Under the pieces are notes generated by a model. The model was not told the DNA's origin, searched no databases, and saw only the letters and a program-made list of their open reading frames with translations. DNA of 64,000 nt from Ascaris suum (taxonomy: Eukaryota > Nematoda > Chromadorea > Rhabditida > Ascarididae). Made by a program: the position numbers and the translations under genes. The first letter of the stretch is position 1. Every line of letters begins with the position of its first letter. The DNA lies in assembly GCA_013433145.1 (NCBI GenBank), contig CM024169.1, positions 8,874,817-8,938,816 on the forward strand, read 5' to 3'. Shown here piece by piece: positions 21,687-35,236 of the stretch.

Positions 21687-24600
21687 GTGGTGTCGGATGC
21701 CATCAGTCAACGCAGACCTAAGTCCCATCCAAGTACCACCGTTTATGTGTATTTATTAACGCTAATGGCTTGTCTTGGTGGCCTCTTATTTGGGTACGAT
21801 ACTGGAATTGTCTCAAGGTTGGCCGACATTTTCATCTTTGACAACATAATTTTGTTGATTATGAAAGATCATTTATTCGTTGCTTGAATTTCTTTTAATG
21901 AGACTAAATTTTTGCATTAGTGATTTCACATTTTCAACGAGCAATGGTGATGTCCAACGAAAATTTGGCTGACTCACCTTTCAAGTGGTCTTCTTATTGG
22001 CATTGTTTTTCTCTGCGGTTTATTAAATATGTCCTATGAGCTAGCCTAAGTGGCAGTGGAACGTTTTTTATTTCAAATTTTGCTCAGACAGAGACCCCTG
22101 TTTGTATGAATTATAATAGTTCGAATTAGATGCTTTACATGGTATAGCCAGTGGCAAAGAACATTCCTACATATTTCCGCCTACAAGAATTTTCCCACTG
22201 ATATGCAAATATCAGTGAGGAATGCGAAGAACGCTGAATTTGTCGCCGACTGCTGGATGCTGTTCGACCGGTGATTACGTTGTCATTTTTACGCGTCTTC
22301 TTCCATAACTATAGGACATGACGCTGGTTTCTGGTAGTCAGTTTCTGCTACCTCCGATTACATTGGAGGCGTTAACCAGCAAAAGGCGACCGTATAAGTC
22401 AGCTTCTCGAAGTCGACATTTCTTCAAAGATGAGTCGTAATCGTGCAGTCGACTCTTGGCTTCCGTAGTTGGGAGACGTGGCATCGTCCTGACTTACTTT
22501 GCGATCTCAGAAACGCGAGTGCGAAAATTTTGATATTTTAAATAAGTAGTTGTGCTCTCACCACATACTAAAAGGATTTAGGCGCTGTTTAAAGCAACTG
22601 CAGTGTTGATCTGAACAGCACATGAACTTGTTTTTCTGCTCACTCTATACTGCATTTTTGATGCCCTTCTTTTGCCCGTGGCGTCATTTAATTCGGAAAG
22701 CAGCAAAACAACTGGAGTAAAAGTTTTGAGTGCACTTTGCATCATTTCTGCGCAAGTTTTGGATGCAGAAAAATCACTGAAATTTGTAAATGTCATATGA
22801 TTCAATTTTCGACCGGCCGGAAGTTTGGCAAAAGTGCAAAAGAGCACATTTTAGAAGAGCGCTTTTTAGGCAAGTATGTTATGAAGGTTTCCTGATGCTG
22901 CGCGCTTCCCTTTCCTTGAAAATGTGTCGTTTCATCAAGGAAAAAATTCTGAGAATAGTCTTGACTATTCGCTTTGCATCCTGTCATTAAAAGTGGGTCG
23001 TTTCATTTAAATATGCTTCTATGCTTTTTTAATCGACTTCGCATTAATTATAAGTCTGTTTTTATGGATGCTTACGATGTCACAATGGTGTTGAGATATA
23101 AGCAGCTCATTTCGTTCCTTTATCCATCGATTCCCTATGGCTCTTTGCAACTTCCACAACGATTTATTGCTCTGCTTGCAAGCATCGTGGATTGCGTTTT
23201 TTCTACCCACTGACTCTAAGAGTTCTTAACGAAGAAGGCCTCATATTTAGTCCGAGATTCAGGGGATAGACCCATAAGCCGAAAATTCCACGTTTTATCG
23301 CATTTTCTGCTGAAAAAGAATTCTACTGCAGTTAGGTGAATTTGTTTTGAAGGGTACGTTGTCCCGATCTGTGCATTCTTTGCATACTTACGAAATGTCA
23401 TCTCACTGTTTTTTTCTTGAAAACATGTGGTATTTGTCAGCTATACCATATCCAAGTTGTTTCTATGGTAAAGTCTTTCAGCGGTATTGCTAAAGAAGTG
23501 TCCTTCGGAGCTGACTTCGCCGCTAGTTCCTCCAATAAGAAGACAAAGTCAGGTAGTCGACTCCTTTTCCAGCGTAAGGGTCCAGACTCAAATTTTCGGC
23601 CCCACCGAGGTCACAGTTGAAGTCATCCAATCAGCCTCTCAGATGGAGACTTCAGCAAAACTTTTACTTGCAAGTTTGCTTCGGTTCTGTTTAACTAGTT
23701 TGGTTTGTTTTCGTTGCGTAAGGATTCATTTTTGCAAACAAACCTAAACCATCTGACGCTTTTGCGTCGTTTCGAAATTTAGCAAATAATGATGCATTTC
23801 TATTTATGCCTGCGTATGACACCATTCAAAGTGATCCTCTCTTAACTGGTCACTTCCAGGATAATTCTGTCGTAACCGACTACCTCTCATTCGGAGCTCA
23901 CACAGTTGTACATCAGAACTTAGAGGAATTTCAGTGGAAATGGGAGTTGTTTGATTAATACGGCATTCTCCATCGGCATTTCTAAGATCTGCAAGCCATG
24001 CTACAATTGACTGAGCCTTTATTGATCATCTGCTTAACTGTAATCGGAGATAGAATCGTAGGTGGTGCTTAATACTTGCAGCGCAATGTTATACCTGCCG
24101 CTCAATAAACAGATGGGTTATTTATCGACCTTATGGCAAGAACTTATAATCAGCATAACACCAGGAATGGCTGGACTATCTGCTCTTATTGCTGGTAAAG
24201 CATTCTTTAAAGAAGTCTTTCATTTCACAATGTAATGATATAAGAAGTTGAAATTTGCACTCGATCGAGAAGAGGATAATTCCTCTAGAATGAGGGAATA
24301 CGATCGTTCTGTATTTTGTTCTTAAGGGATTTTGTTTATTTCAGTGAATTGTCGATTTGGAAACATTTGTGAGCATAAAGAAAATGATTTTCAGCTGAGA
24401 GCGAAGGGAGTGCGCGAGCATAATTTTGTACAACTCTTCGCAATATAGAAGATGCTAAATTTCCACTGTTCACACTCGTTCTGCACTTTAATTATCAAAA
24501 ATTCCGAATATAAAAATTTTGCTCATTGTTGTAAATTTTCTCTGCTTTAAAATGAAGTAATTTCCAGTGTGATCTCATCGGATGAATTAAGGTAAGAGTG

Positions 24601-27600
24601 GTGATTATTTTGGTCGTCGGATGGTGATTCTTGCTGCAAGTGCGACTTTTATCGTCGGCGCAGTGTTGTGCGGTGCGGCTCCTGAACGATGGACTCTTTT
24701 CGGTGGCAGAGTCTTACTTGGTGTCGCTATCGGTATGAATCGGCCGACACTGTATTCTGACCTAGCTTCTTCACTTCCCATAGGAAACTCTGGCTTATAA
24801 AGGCGTCGGTGGAAGATGAAAACTGAGTGCATTTTCTTGTAATGTGCCCTGCCAATAGAGAAGGTGCGTTGCGGATCGACCTTGTAAGTTGTGACAGGCT
24901 CACGCTGAGAGACGAGACTCGCTCTTTTAATAGTGTTGTAATGGTGAGTGGTAAGATGGTCTGTCATTTCAAGGATGATCTCGGGCCATATATTTCGCTC
25001 AAGCTTCATACAAAAATGTGCAAAAAGTCGCCAACGAACAAGGTCGGCTCATTACTTTACTACCGTAGTAATTTCTTGCTCATTTAAGCATCATGATTGA
25101 GTTCATCTTCGCTTGTATGGTTGCGAATCGAACTAATCCTCTTACAGTTTTGTGCTATACCATCGCATAAGTCCTCGCGAATTCCTCTCATTATGGGGAA
25201 ACGTTTTTTGGTCGGTTATACTTTCAGATATTATACTCTGCTGCTTTATATTTTTATCCCATAATCTGATAAGATCTTACCTGTTTGCACAAAGTAGGAA
25301 TTATAAGCACGCAACCCCGCTGGTTTTGTTTGCTGCGGACTTATATTTTTCTTAGGAACAGATAATGTCACCTTCGAGAGTTTTCAGCTCACCGATCACA
25401 CATAACATTTTGCGAACATCTATAAAGAATTTGTTTGTCAGTAAAACGTGGCTGGCCTCAAGATTATGAAATATGCAGTTAGCGTTTCACAAAGTGAAAA
25501 CGGTTCCAGCGTAATGGTAACAAATATGTCTAAGGCGTGATGCATTTCATCGCATTTGACTTTGCTTGACAGACAAATAACTGCAAAAGATTCACTGATC
25601 AGAATTGATCAAACTGCAGTAAAGTGGCAAATCTAATGAAATCTGTAGGTGAAAAGGTGCGAGAGTTGCCATACTTAACACAACAATAGGTTGCGGCAAG
25701 TATCACAAGATCACGGTTTAAGCGACTGACCAGCAAAATTTATGTTGCTCTGTGTTTGCTCGAGGCTACTGCGCTTCAGGTAGCACTTTTTGTTTGATCT
25801 TTGTGTCCCTCTCTGAAATTAAGGCATAATCTATCAAACTTAAATTCAATTATAATTTCTAGCTGCGATAACGAGCTTCGTTCAGGTTTCGCATCTATGA
25901 TCATTCCGGTATATATCGGCGAGGCAGCGCCCTCACATATACGCGGTACGCTTATAACAATTTATCAGTTTATGGTCGCGTTTGGATTCGTTGTTGCAAA
26001 TGCGTTTGCTGCGTGGTTCGCCCATTACGATCCGTGAATCTTGGATGGCGACTCATGTTTAGCCTAGCAGCGGTTCCCGCAGCTACTCAGGTAATTAGTC
26101 TTGACTTTCGTGCATCATCTCTTCTTTATGAGCACAATTCTGAGACAATAGACATTACTACAGTTGAAGCCATTACAAATCAAAATTCGACTAAATTTCA
26201 GTTTTTTGTTACGAGAAATAGAGGCTAAAGAGTTTCACTGCACTCATTTAACTAATCAGCGCATTCACTTTGCTACATGCAATCATTGCGCTTGATCTTT
26301 GAATAGATAAATTCACTTTCCATTATTTTAAAACTGAACGATTCGAAGTGATTTAAACAAGATGAATGAAAATCATTTACAGTTGATGCACATTTTCTTG
26401 TTCACTGCGTTTTGGTCAAGGTGGATAACTGGAAACATGCCAAAATTTCGAGATAATTGCTTTACAGTTCGTCTGTTTTTTATTTCTTCCTGAAACACCG
26501 CGCTTTATAATGAACGTGCGAGGCGAGCAGGAAGCAAGGAAAGTATTACAAAAAATATATGGTGGAAGCAAGGACTGGATTGATTATGAAATGGATGAAA
26601 TAACTAGGAATATCGAGGACGAAAATCAGTATCGCAAGGCTGTTGGTTGGATGCCTTTTATTCATACACATTTGATAAAGTGTTAATAAACCCAGTAAAA
26701 AATGCTCGCTCTGAATCTCTCTACCATGTTTAATCGTTTATATGCTCCAGGGCTAATGTTGTCCTCATTGTCACCACAAGTATAGCAGGAATTTACATAG
26801 AAGGGAATAAGAGACTTGTCGTTACGAATTTCAAATAATTTATTATGCTTTGTTGTGAACTGCTTTAAGGAAATTTTACTGCTCTGCAAGCAAGATTTCA
26901 AATGAAAAGCGCGACCGAATTCCAAGACATCCAAGGCTTAAGGGCAAAATGTCTCAGTAAAAAAAATAAAAGCAGATCTGTATATTTAAACAAGACCAAA
27001 TAGTTCTAACCATGTTTGAAAATCCTGAAAATTCTTTGAAAGTGTTTTCCAGAGAATACACCATTCTCTTTAAGCGACCTTGTTCATGAGCGGGCCATAC
27101 ACCTTGTCTCTTTTCTTTGTGGTCACAGATATAGTCCTCAGTTTTGTATTGCAGGCGACTCGTTCGTAATTTCACGCATACTAAAAACGCAACATGTGCG
27201 CAAGGCAATGCTTCTGGGATGTGCAATGCAGATGTTCCAACAGCTAGCTGGCATCAACACAATCTTGTAAAATTTTTGCGTCTTCTACCTCAGCTATCTT
27301 GAGACGTCATTACTCTTGAGACGGCACTCGTCTGATGACTGAAAATACGGATTATTTTTTGACTCACACCCAGCCAGGTAGCAAACCTGCCTTGCAAAAA
27401 TTTATAGCCTCTCTAAGTATAACTTGCTCACAAAGAAAGTGTTGACTATTAAAGGAAGCTGAAATAGGAGGCTCATGTTATACATGACAAATTTTATCAC
27501 CGTAACCTTTGTGGCTCATCAGTTGAAACTGTCGGAGCTCCAAGCGCAGACATATTGCGACATGCAGACACATGTGCACTCACACAATGCTCTCATGACG

Positions 27601-30600
27601 CATCTCTAAAAAAAACTCAAGAAGCACAAAAGAAAAACAGATAATGTTTCATTTCTTCGTTATTACTTACATTAATTTAACCCAAAGAAACGTTTTCATA
27701 CCATTTGAGATATTATACGGGAACAATTATTCGTTCATCGGGCGTCAAAGATAAAATAACGACAATTTGGATCTCTTGTGCTGTTTCATGTAAGTTGTCT
27801 TATTATTCACTCACCTTCCAACATTTGAATTTCCTCGCAGAAGAAATTCTCAACGCATTTCTGTCTTTGAAAGCGTTGCATCGATTGATTCGTTCGTCCA
27901 GGAATCCAATAAGAGTTAAGTTGTTGTAAAAAAAGGATTTTAGCATGCCCAAGTTCGAAATAGGACTGGAAAACATTATCGCATACAGATAATATGACCG
28001 TCCTCGGTTAATGCACTTTTTCAAAAACAATAAAGTCATACAATAAGTGCAGTCTAAAAGATTTGCAGGACGAGTAAACAACGAGCAAAACTAACAAGCA
28101 CCAGTCGGAATAGTATGGATTAAAAATCTTCTTTAAAAACCTCTAGTAGGTATTTTGGTATGACTATCAATTGAACACTCCAGAAAGTCAGTTGCTACTA
28201 AAAAATATTTCGAATCACAACTTCAGGCGCAGCTCATCATTATGAGCATTTGATAGTCGTCATATGTTGCAGCTGTACAGGCGATTGGGACATTTGCGCC
28301 AATGCGACTTATTGAACGGCTTGGACGTCGAGTAATATTAATCTCATCGTTGATTGGTGTGGTGATCACTCTGTGTTTGATGGGTGGAGCGTTTTACCTC
28401 ATTGATAGCCAATCAGCTGTCGTTGATCCATGTAAGTATTCACCACAGTCGCAAATAATCAATATGCACATAGTACAGCATTAACTTGCATGAATATACT
28501 GCAAGTTTTAAAGGAGGAACTAGTGACAAGAACAATTTTCAGGCTAAACTACTTCCATATTCCGTTCCTTCTGTCATCGAAACAAATGAAAAATCGCTCT
28601 TTATATTTATGAATTTTTGCAACTCATTTATACTGAATATGTTTGATGAACGATAAGAAAATGATGAATTTATCTTTATGTGGACAGTGACGGGCATATA
28701 AATCCTCTGCTAAAATATTTGAATATGTATATTTCTGGAACTTTCAAATGTCCATAAAACCCACAAGACCGTCTGTGGGAGCCTATCATAAATTATGGAT
28801 TATACTGTGGATTTTACCAACAGCGCCTCTTCTGGTTGTTGAAATGAAATATCGTTTGTTTATAAGCTTTTGGAAAATTTTGCGAGCAGCACAATAAAAG
28901 GAATCCGGTAGCTCTAAACTATATATTTCATAAAGAAATAGTTGTATGCAAAGAAAATGAACGCGCAAAAATTAACTCAGCAAAACATAGGTATGCAATT
29001 GACCTATAAGAGACCGCGGTGATTAATATCATAAGGGAAAAATTGATGGAATCAAAATATGTTCGTGAAATGTGGCTCGCTTTAAAGTCTCGTCCGCATT
29101 AAAAATATGGTTTCTGTAGCTGTTTACCAAGAAAAACACTTTCAAATGATATGTTGCAAATAACTTTTCTATCTTCTGTGATCTGTAAGTGAAAGGTCGT
29201 TCACTTTGCAAAAAATTGCTTTCTTTGCAATTCTTTTCAACTTTGCATCGAGATCACTTTTCAGTGCACGCATATGATGGAATTGAGTTCGATGGTGCTG
29301 TGAGTAATGCGACTATCAACAAGTGCGCCGCATACAAGTACAGTTCTTCTTTTAACTTACAGATACATCCAGAAATATTTGCAGGAAATTGCATTATTCA
29401 AAGAAATACTGCAGTGAAAATGGTCATTTTCTGAGCTGCTTCTCCATATAAAATATTCGCAGTGAATCTCCTTGTTCTTTTCTTCTTCACCGTTTATTGA
29501 TCCTCTATTCATAGGTGTTACATGGCTGAGAATTTTTTCCCAACTTTTTCTCCTCTATTTTTCGTCGCTTTCCCTCTTCCCCTCTCTCCACCGCCAAATT
29601 GTTCTTCAACCCATTCCAGCCTGCATATCCCTTCATCGTTCTTTTTAATGAGATTTTCCAGAAAAAAAAAACTTATCAAATGGTCTCGCCAGCAGAAAAC
29701 TGATTTTTTGCATCGCAACAGCCCTGGCATTTTGCCTCATAATATTTGCTCCTCTCCACCATTTTGATCGCTGTCGTTTCTGCTGATCAAATTGCTCCCT
29801 GTCAAGGCGGCTTCCTAGCGAACTGATCCACAGTTTTAGTTTAAGGATCACCGAAGCCAAGCCAATCCTCGCTACCCTTCCGGGCCAGATTGCTCGTTGT
29901 CGGTGTCTGCCTTCAAGCGAAAATCGTTTTCTTTTAGCATGGTAGCTGAAGAATGATTGGGACGTATTGAACAGGCCCTGATTCGTTGCTCGAACAAAGA
30001 GTGATACTTCATCGAACCACACATTAAGCTTAGCAATGTGTGGTTCGATGAAGCAAGACAGCGTTGCAGCAGCTGTTGCATTCGCAGTGAATATGAGAAT
30101 ATAGACGAGAAGTATAGACGATATATAGATATTTTAGACGATATATAGAAGTATAGACGATACGAGGGTGACCATATTTTCGCATCGAGAGCTCCCCAGA
30201 TTCCCGATCAGGCCGTCCTTAGTACCGTTTCAGCACACGTATATCGGAGTTGGGCTCAGGCAACTTTCGTTACCAATTTTCGTCCCTTACTTCAAGCTAT
30301 GCCTTCATTTTCATCGCTTACTTCCAATCCTCTCTCGATTCCTTTACTGAGCCTACTTTTTCGCCCCCATTTCCGTCCAGTGTTTTTCCACTTCCGCTGG
30401 TGATGCGTCGTTTTCCGCCTCTCGCCTGCGCCGCTGAGGCAGCTAGCCTCTTTTTAAGTCCAGCGGTTCCAGCGAGTCACCATGATGACACTTGCGAACA
30501 TGATGATATTCGCGAGTCTCGATAGGGATGCACCGAAAGTGAGGGAACGATATGGATTTTGTTAAAGAAAAAACGAGAACTTTGGGCACAAAAAAAAGAT

Positions 30601-33600
30601 AAGGTGATAAATGCTGGTATCCTCGCATCTTCCTCGACGAAAAGCACACATTTTCTATCAACTTCATTCAGATGCTCTTTCAACCACCGCGGTCTGAAAC
30701 ATATTGTAATAAGTACAGTTCTGGCTAAGTTAAATGACAAAGGAACGAAAAATATTGCATTCCTTCAAAAGATTTTTCTTCTAATCAAGGTCAGCGTAAA
30801 GATGTCTTTTTATTATTCTGGCAGTTTTTCTTTTGCAGCTTACATATGAAACGCTAATCATATCACAGCAAGATACCAAACTAAATTTCATGCTATATTC
30901 TGTAACAAGAAATTGTGTATTTATGAGGGGAAAGTGTGGTTTCAGAAATTGCGCCTCTTGTGTGATGTCATATTTGTGTGGTTTTTGTTCGCCTCCAAAC
31001 TCTTCGACAAGTGGTCAATGTCTTCCTATTGATAATAGCAATGTCGATTACTCGTTGGTTGGTTTCTGTAAGGTATGTGTCACTCAAGAGTCCCCTACTA
31101 CGAGCTATTTTAATTCCATGCTTTCTACTTGTTAATCAGCACAAACTCTGCATTATAGATGCATATAAGAGATGGCAACTTTGGCAGTTAAGATGCTTCC
31201 AGTGTTATAGCGTTTTAGCATTATAGTGCCACCGTTCAAAAGTGCACCTCAACAAACCGTTGCGATCGTTGGAGGCAAATCTCGAAAACAATCTACTTTA
31301 ATGACTAGCAAATATTGTTGTCAGATGCGAGCGAATCCACGAAATTCCTACCTATGGCGCGAGTGTTTTCTTGTGCTTCGCCTTTCTTGTGCTTTTATGA
31401 TGTCATAGCATTTTGAAGCTCTTTTCTCATTCTTTCCTCTCTCAATTTATCGCTATTCTTCCATGACATTGTGTTATTGAAGCATATAAAGTTATTTCGC
31501 TTCTTCCTTGAATTTTTAGGTGAGACCAAATCTAATTTAGGAAATTAGAATCTAACATTTGCATGCTAACACGAGAAGAAAGTGAGCATCTCGGGTCTTG
31601 AAAATTACCAGGTATTTTATGAATTGATACCTGACAATTTTCGCGGTTCGATTAATCTTTTTCACTGAGCTAGTTGAAGCAGTTGTTTGCTTTCGTTATA
31701 GTTTTCCCGTTTGCGTGCGTTTGATCGCTGTCAGTCCTTACCTGCGCGAATTTCTTTGAGCACGTTAGCTATTCCTACTTCGTCGTCAACAATGACCCAT
31801 TCAATTAGTCGCTGCTTGCATTCTTCTAAACAACGTTCTTTTCACTTGCGCGTGGCTGCGCATTTGCCAGTAATAATTCATTGCTGCCAATGATTTCTTT
31901 CAAAGATAAAATTATCACTGGTAAATTATGGTTAGACGGGTTCATTACGAACCCGGGGGTCGGATCAAGTTCTTCCCTTCGATGGAACTGGAGTGGGAGA
32001 GTTCGACTTTTTTTCCGAAACCGGAGTTAGCATGAGTCGGCGCTTTCTTTCAAGGACTCAGAGTCAGAGTGTAGAGTCTGCATTTTGAATACAGTGTAGC
32101 AAGGATTAGCTAATCTTGCTGAAATAATCGATCACCCGTGTGTTGCGGTTAAAACATTGTCAAAGACTATCGGTCCTCGGTATCTTCCACTCCAAAAGTT
32201 CTTAGGGCCCTTTTCAGTTCGCTTGATGGCAGATTAGTCGCCATAATTTCACATATTCATCGATAAATACGAAATATTATTCCGTTTTGCTCAAACAACG
32301 AGAGTACCATCCCTTGTCTCGAAAGAACCTCTCGCAGCCGAAGAGGAATAAGAAAAATGGTGAGCACTATTTGAATTTGATGGAATTTATGGGCTTTGTG
32401 CTACGGTACCCACATTCCAGCCTTCCCTTGAACAACTGAAATACTCGGAACTTGGTTGCACAAGGATGCAAATTACAGTATGCTAACATTTTATTGCAGT
32501 CTGGTCGTCAAGAGTCGGAGTATTTGTTTGCCGACAATTATTGTTTTACCAAGTTCACTGCAATTCCAATCGTAGTTATGGTTGTATACATTCTGGCTTA
32601 TTCGTTCGGTAAGTCGTTTGCAGCAGTTTCAAAAGTTCATTTGACAACGGAAAACATTGCCTCTGAGTCGAAAAATAATGAATACATTTGGTCGTTGAGA
32701 AAGATTTTATGCTTTTCCTATTGAGCGTAGTGTTTGTTCGAGGATTTTGAAAATTCAGAACGGAAATAAGATCAGGGAAATTTGAAATATACAAAGTGGA
32801 AGCAATGAACTCTGAAGCAACGTCAGCTTGTGCCACCCCACTGCGAACATACCTTTATGGAAGAAATCTATTGAACCATACGTTGCATTAATCGTTTATT
32901 GTCCTTACCGAAACACTGTTATCTGTGTCATACAGCAAGTGAAACCCTCTCTAGATTAAAGTTGAGTTTGCAGAGTACTTTATTCTTTCATTTACTTTCA
33001 TAAGGCCAGCATTTTTCGGCATTCACTGTAGGAGCAGTGTGGTATATTTGCAATCATCTTTGAGGGCGTTATTGAAGGAATGGGACCAATGCCGTGGGTA
33101 TATAATGCAGAGATTTATCCACTATGGGCACGCAGCACATGCGTATCACTGTCAACATTCACTAATTGGTTCTTTAATCTGATTATTTCGCTGACATTCT
33201 TAACGCTAAGCGAAGCGATAACAAAATATGGTAGGTTTCTTTATGATAAAAACAACTGTTATCGATTAGCTGCGACAAATTGGAGCTATCAGTGCTGCAT
33301 TTATAACATCATATGCTAATAAGGCTATTGGACTGTGTTGAATTTTCGCTTTTGCTAGATGCTTTGATATTTTTGGTGTGCGATTTAATGCGCTGCACTA
33401 CGCACAACTCGAGAACTAAACCTCTACAAATTGCAGCCACATTTCCGAAGCTAACCGCAACAAAATATGTGGGAAATTTTCCTTTTGGAACGATGATGGG
33501 TTGTAAGCAAAAAATGTTGAGTGTGATGGTTAATGAAATAACTTTTCGGGAAATTCTGAGGGAATATGGCCATAAGTGTCACTATATATGGCACCCTATA

Positions 33601-34236
33601 ATTCTCTGGCCTGATTCTCACAGTACATTCCATCCAGTGTAATTCGCTGTTTTTCCGCAAGCATTTTATGAACACTGCCGGCGCTTTGCAAAATACGGCA
33701 TAGGAAATGTGAAGATGACACTGAAGATATAATAGTATGATTTGAATGTATCTCCCTATAGGTCATTGTTTACAACAAAGTAATAAGAATATGACCTAAT
33801 CAGCTAGTTAATTTTAGACTTAATTCGATATAGAATATGACTCAATTTCAGTTACCTTTTAATGCACTAAAATGTCAACAAACATTTGCACAACAGTTTT
33901 TCCGTTTCACCGAGTGGGAACTTTCACGAACTCGCAATCTTTAAGAAACAGCCAGGTTTTGAGATTCATAGTCGCAAAATAGCCTACAGAAAGCAAGGTT
34001 ATGAGACTTGAGCATATACCATTACAGGTGCATTTTTCCTCTACGCGGGAATCTCGTTTCTTGGTCTCGTACTCTTTTACGTTTACATGCCGGAAACTCG
34101 CGGTTGTCAGATCGAAGAGGTTGAGCTGCTGTTCATGAGTGAAGCTGCAAGGCGGCACAAACAGAAGATTTACGAAGAACGTGCTCGAACGGAAGGATCG
34201 ATGGAAATTCAACCACTCGACATCATCAGTGCATAA
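21687..34236 (+). CDS. HMIT-type proton/myo-inositol (sugar) transporter, SLC2A13 family, with one frameshift
   Basis: Thirteen exons join in phase: 21687-21817, 24082-24194, 24592-24732, 25886-26090, 26468-26645, 27155-27266, 27710-27789, 28273-28431, 29265-29337, 30946-31072, 32500-32608, 33078-33230, 34028-34236 (TAA). Sugar-porter signatures in order: [13 protein letters not shown] (TM1), [10 protein letters not shown] (loop 2-3), [13 protein letters not shown] (TM4 loop), [13 protein letters not shown] (loop 6), [11 protein letters not shown] with LYYTG (TM7), [10 protein letters not shown] (loop 8-9), GMGPMPW with [10 protein letters not shown] (TM10), YGAFFLYAG (TM12) and MPETRG near the end. 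The large extracellular loop with Cys spacing as in human SLC2A13 (exons 9-10) marks the HMIT subfamily, which imports myo-inositol with protons at the plasma membrane. A first exon with the start codon was not found: 21687 follows a TTTGTAG acceptor. Exon 4 has a one-base shift at 26032-26036 with TGA at 26035, so this copy may be a pseudogene or contain an error. AATAAA is at 34638. Confidence 0.93.
30007..30053. repeat. perfect 19-bp inverted repeat, 9-nt loop
   Basis: CTTCATCGAACCACACATT (30007-30025) and its exact reverse complement (30035-30053) flank AAGCTTAGC. It lies in the transporter's intron between exons 9 and 10. The stem is perfect; beyond it the flanks do not pair. Confidence 0.85.
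30085..30165. repeat. TATAGACGA short tandem repeat
   Basis: TATAGACGA-like units recur with variable spacers just after the 19-bp palindrome, in the same intron. Confidence 0.6.
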
Positions 34237-35230
34237 CGATACGCAGCAACATGTCATAGGCATGGTGCTCAATGCTAATGAATTCCGTTCTTGATAGCGA
34301 TCATCTCATTGTAGTATGTAATACGTGTTGCTTTATTTAACTCGTCTGTTTCACAACAACTTTCACATAAGGCGGCTTTTTTATTATTTCTGATTTTTAT
34401 TCTGTTTTCATTGAACAGCAGTGTTCAGCCAAATAATGTGAAAACATCGACTGCTTCATCGTCCCACTTAAAAAAAAAGCAGTCCGCGAAGAAATTGCAG
34501 CTGCATAGAGAAATACTCAATTCATGGTTAAAACATTTTTGCATATCCATACCTTCATAACCAAGGGAAAAACTTAATAAGCGCACTGACTGTTGCTCAC
34601 TGCAGTTAATGCCTATTGTTTCACTTATATAGGTTCAAATAAAAAATTCACGAGTTATAATTTTACGGGAATTTCAGAAAGAGCTGTGCTGGGGGCAAGC
34701 GGAAGTTTTGTTGAGCGGGTGCCAGACAGGTTCATTCATAAGATCCTAACAAGGCATCGTTATGGTAGATAACTCTTCACATATATGCAATTCAACCAGA
34801 CTTTTTTCAGCCATTATTAGAAAAGAAGCAAGTGGTAAGAAGAATTTTTTATTGGCGCATCTTAAAATCATGTTAAAGCGAACTTCAGCAGCATCTGCAT
34901 TAGGACGTTTTCTCAGCTGTCCGTATAGATCATTTATTATGTTATTCTTTTCCCAACACGTCTTGGCATTCCGCTCATTTAACCAGCCAGTTGGACAAGT
35001 TGAAAAAATTTGCGGAGTAAAGAACGCATTCATATTTTAACTCACCTGACAGGTAGTACGAGTTTTTAGCAAAGATTCCTCCATATTCGTGGTCCGTCGG
35101 TGTAAAATGTGAGCCTAGTCAGTTGCGAAATGAATGCAAGTTTTTTCGGCTTTCTGGTTGAGAACTTTTTGTAAAAGTTGGAAAAGATGTGCACAGATAG
35201 CCGTTGAGGGAATCGATAAATGCTAAAAGT
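34237..35230. other. intergenic, between convergent transporter and beta-lactamase-like genes
   Basis: 3' flanks of two tail-to-tail genes. AATAAA at 34638 could end the transporter transcript. ORFs of 92-95 codons at 34746-35040 lie on both strands and have no family signature. Confidence 0.6.
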
Positions 35231-35236
35231 TTTATT
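35231..35236 (-). terminator. AATAAA overlapping the beta-lactamase-like stop codon
   Basis: On the minus strand the last codon and stop read CAA TAA AAC, so AATAAA overlaps the TAA. This implies a very short 3' UTR, common in nematodes. Confidence 0.55.

Larger units (their letters stand above)
29265..31072 (+). other. HMIT extracellular Cys-rich loop (exons 9-10)
   Basis: Across the 29265-29337 / 30946-31072 junction the protein reads [20 protein letters not shown] and then [10 protein letters not shown]. Cysteine spacing C-x5-C-x2-C-x5-C-x2-C equals that of the loop in human SLC2A13 (CTRYSYCNEC then CGFC). The splice falls inside the module and the spacing is exact, which confirms the junction. 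Confidence 0.8.

Noticed and set aside
24599..24732. Alternative start of transporter exon 3 at 24599
   Set aside because: It would give AVGDYFGRR; starting at 24592 gives [10 protein letters not shown], which fits the G-x3-D-x2-GRR sugar-porter motif.
24605..25009. 134-aa minus-strand ORF over transporter exon 3
   Set aside because: Shadow of a well-supported plus-strand exon.
31938..31960. CGGGTTC-ATTAC-GAACCCG hairpin as a tRNA or regulatory element
   Set aside because: The loop lacks the tRNA T-loop consensus and the rest of a tRNA is absent; the stem is only 7 bp.
33039..33077. Longer version of the exon carrying GMGPMPW
   Set aside because: The frame is open upstream ([12 protein letters not shown]), but no acceptor there gives the right phase; the AG at 33076-33077 does, and yields the family-standard FGMGPMPW.
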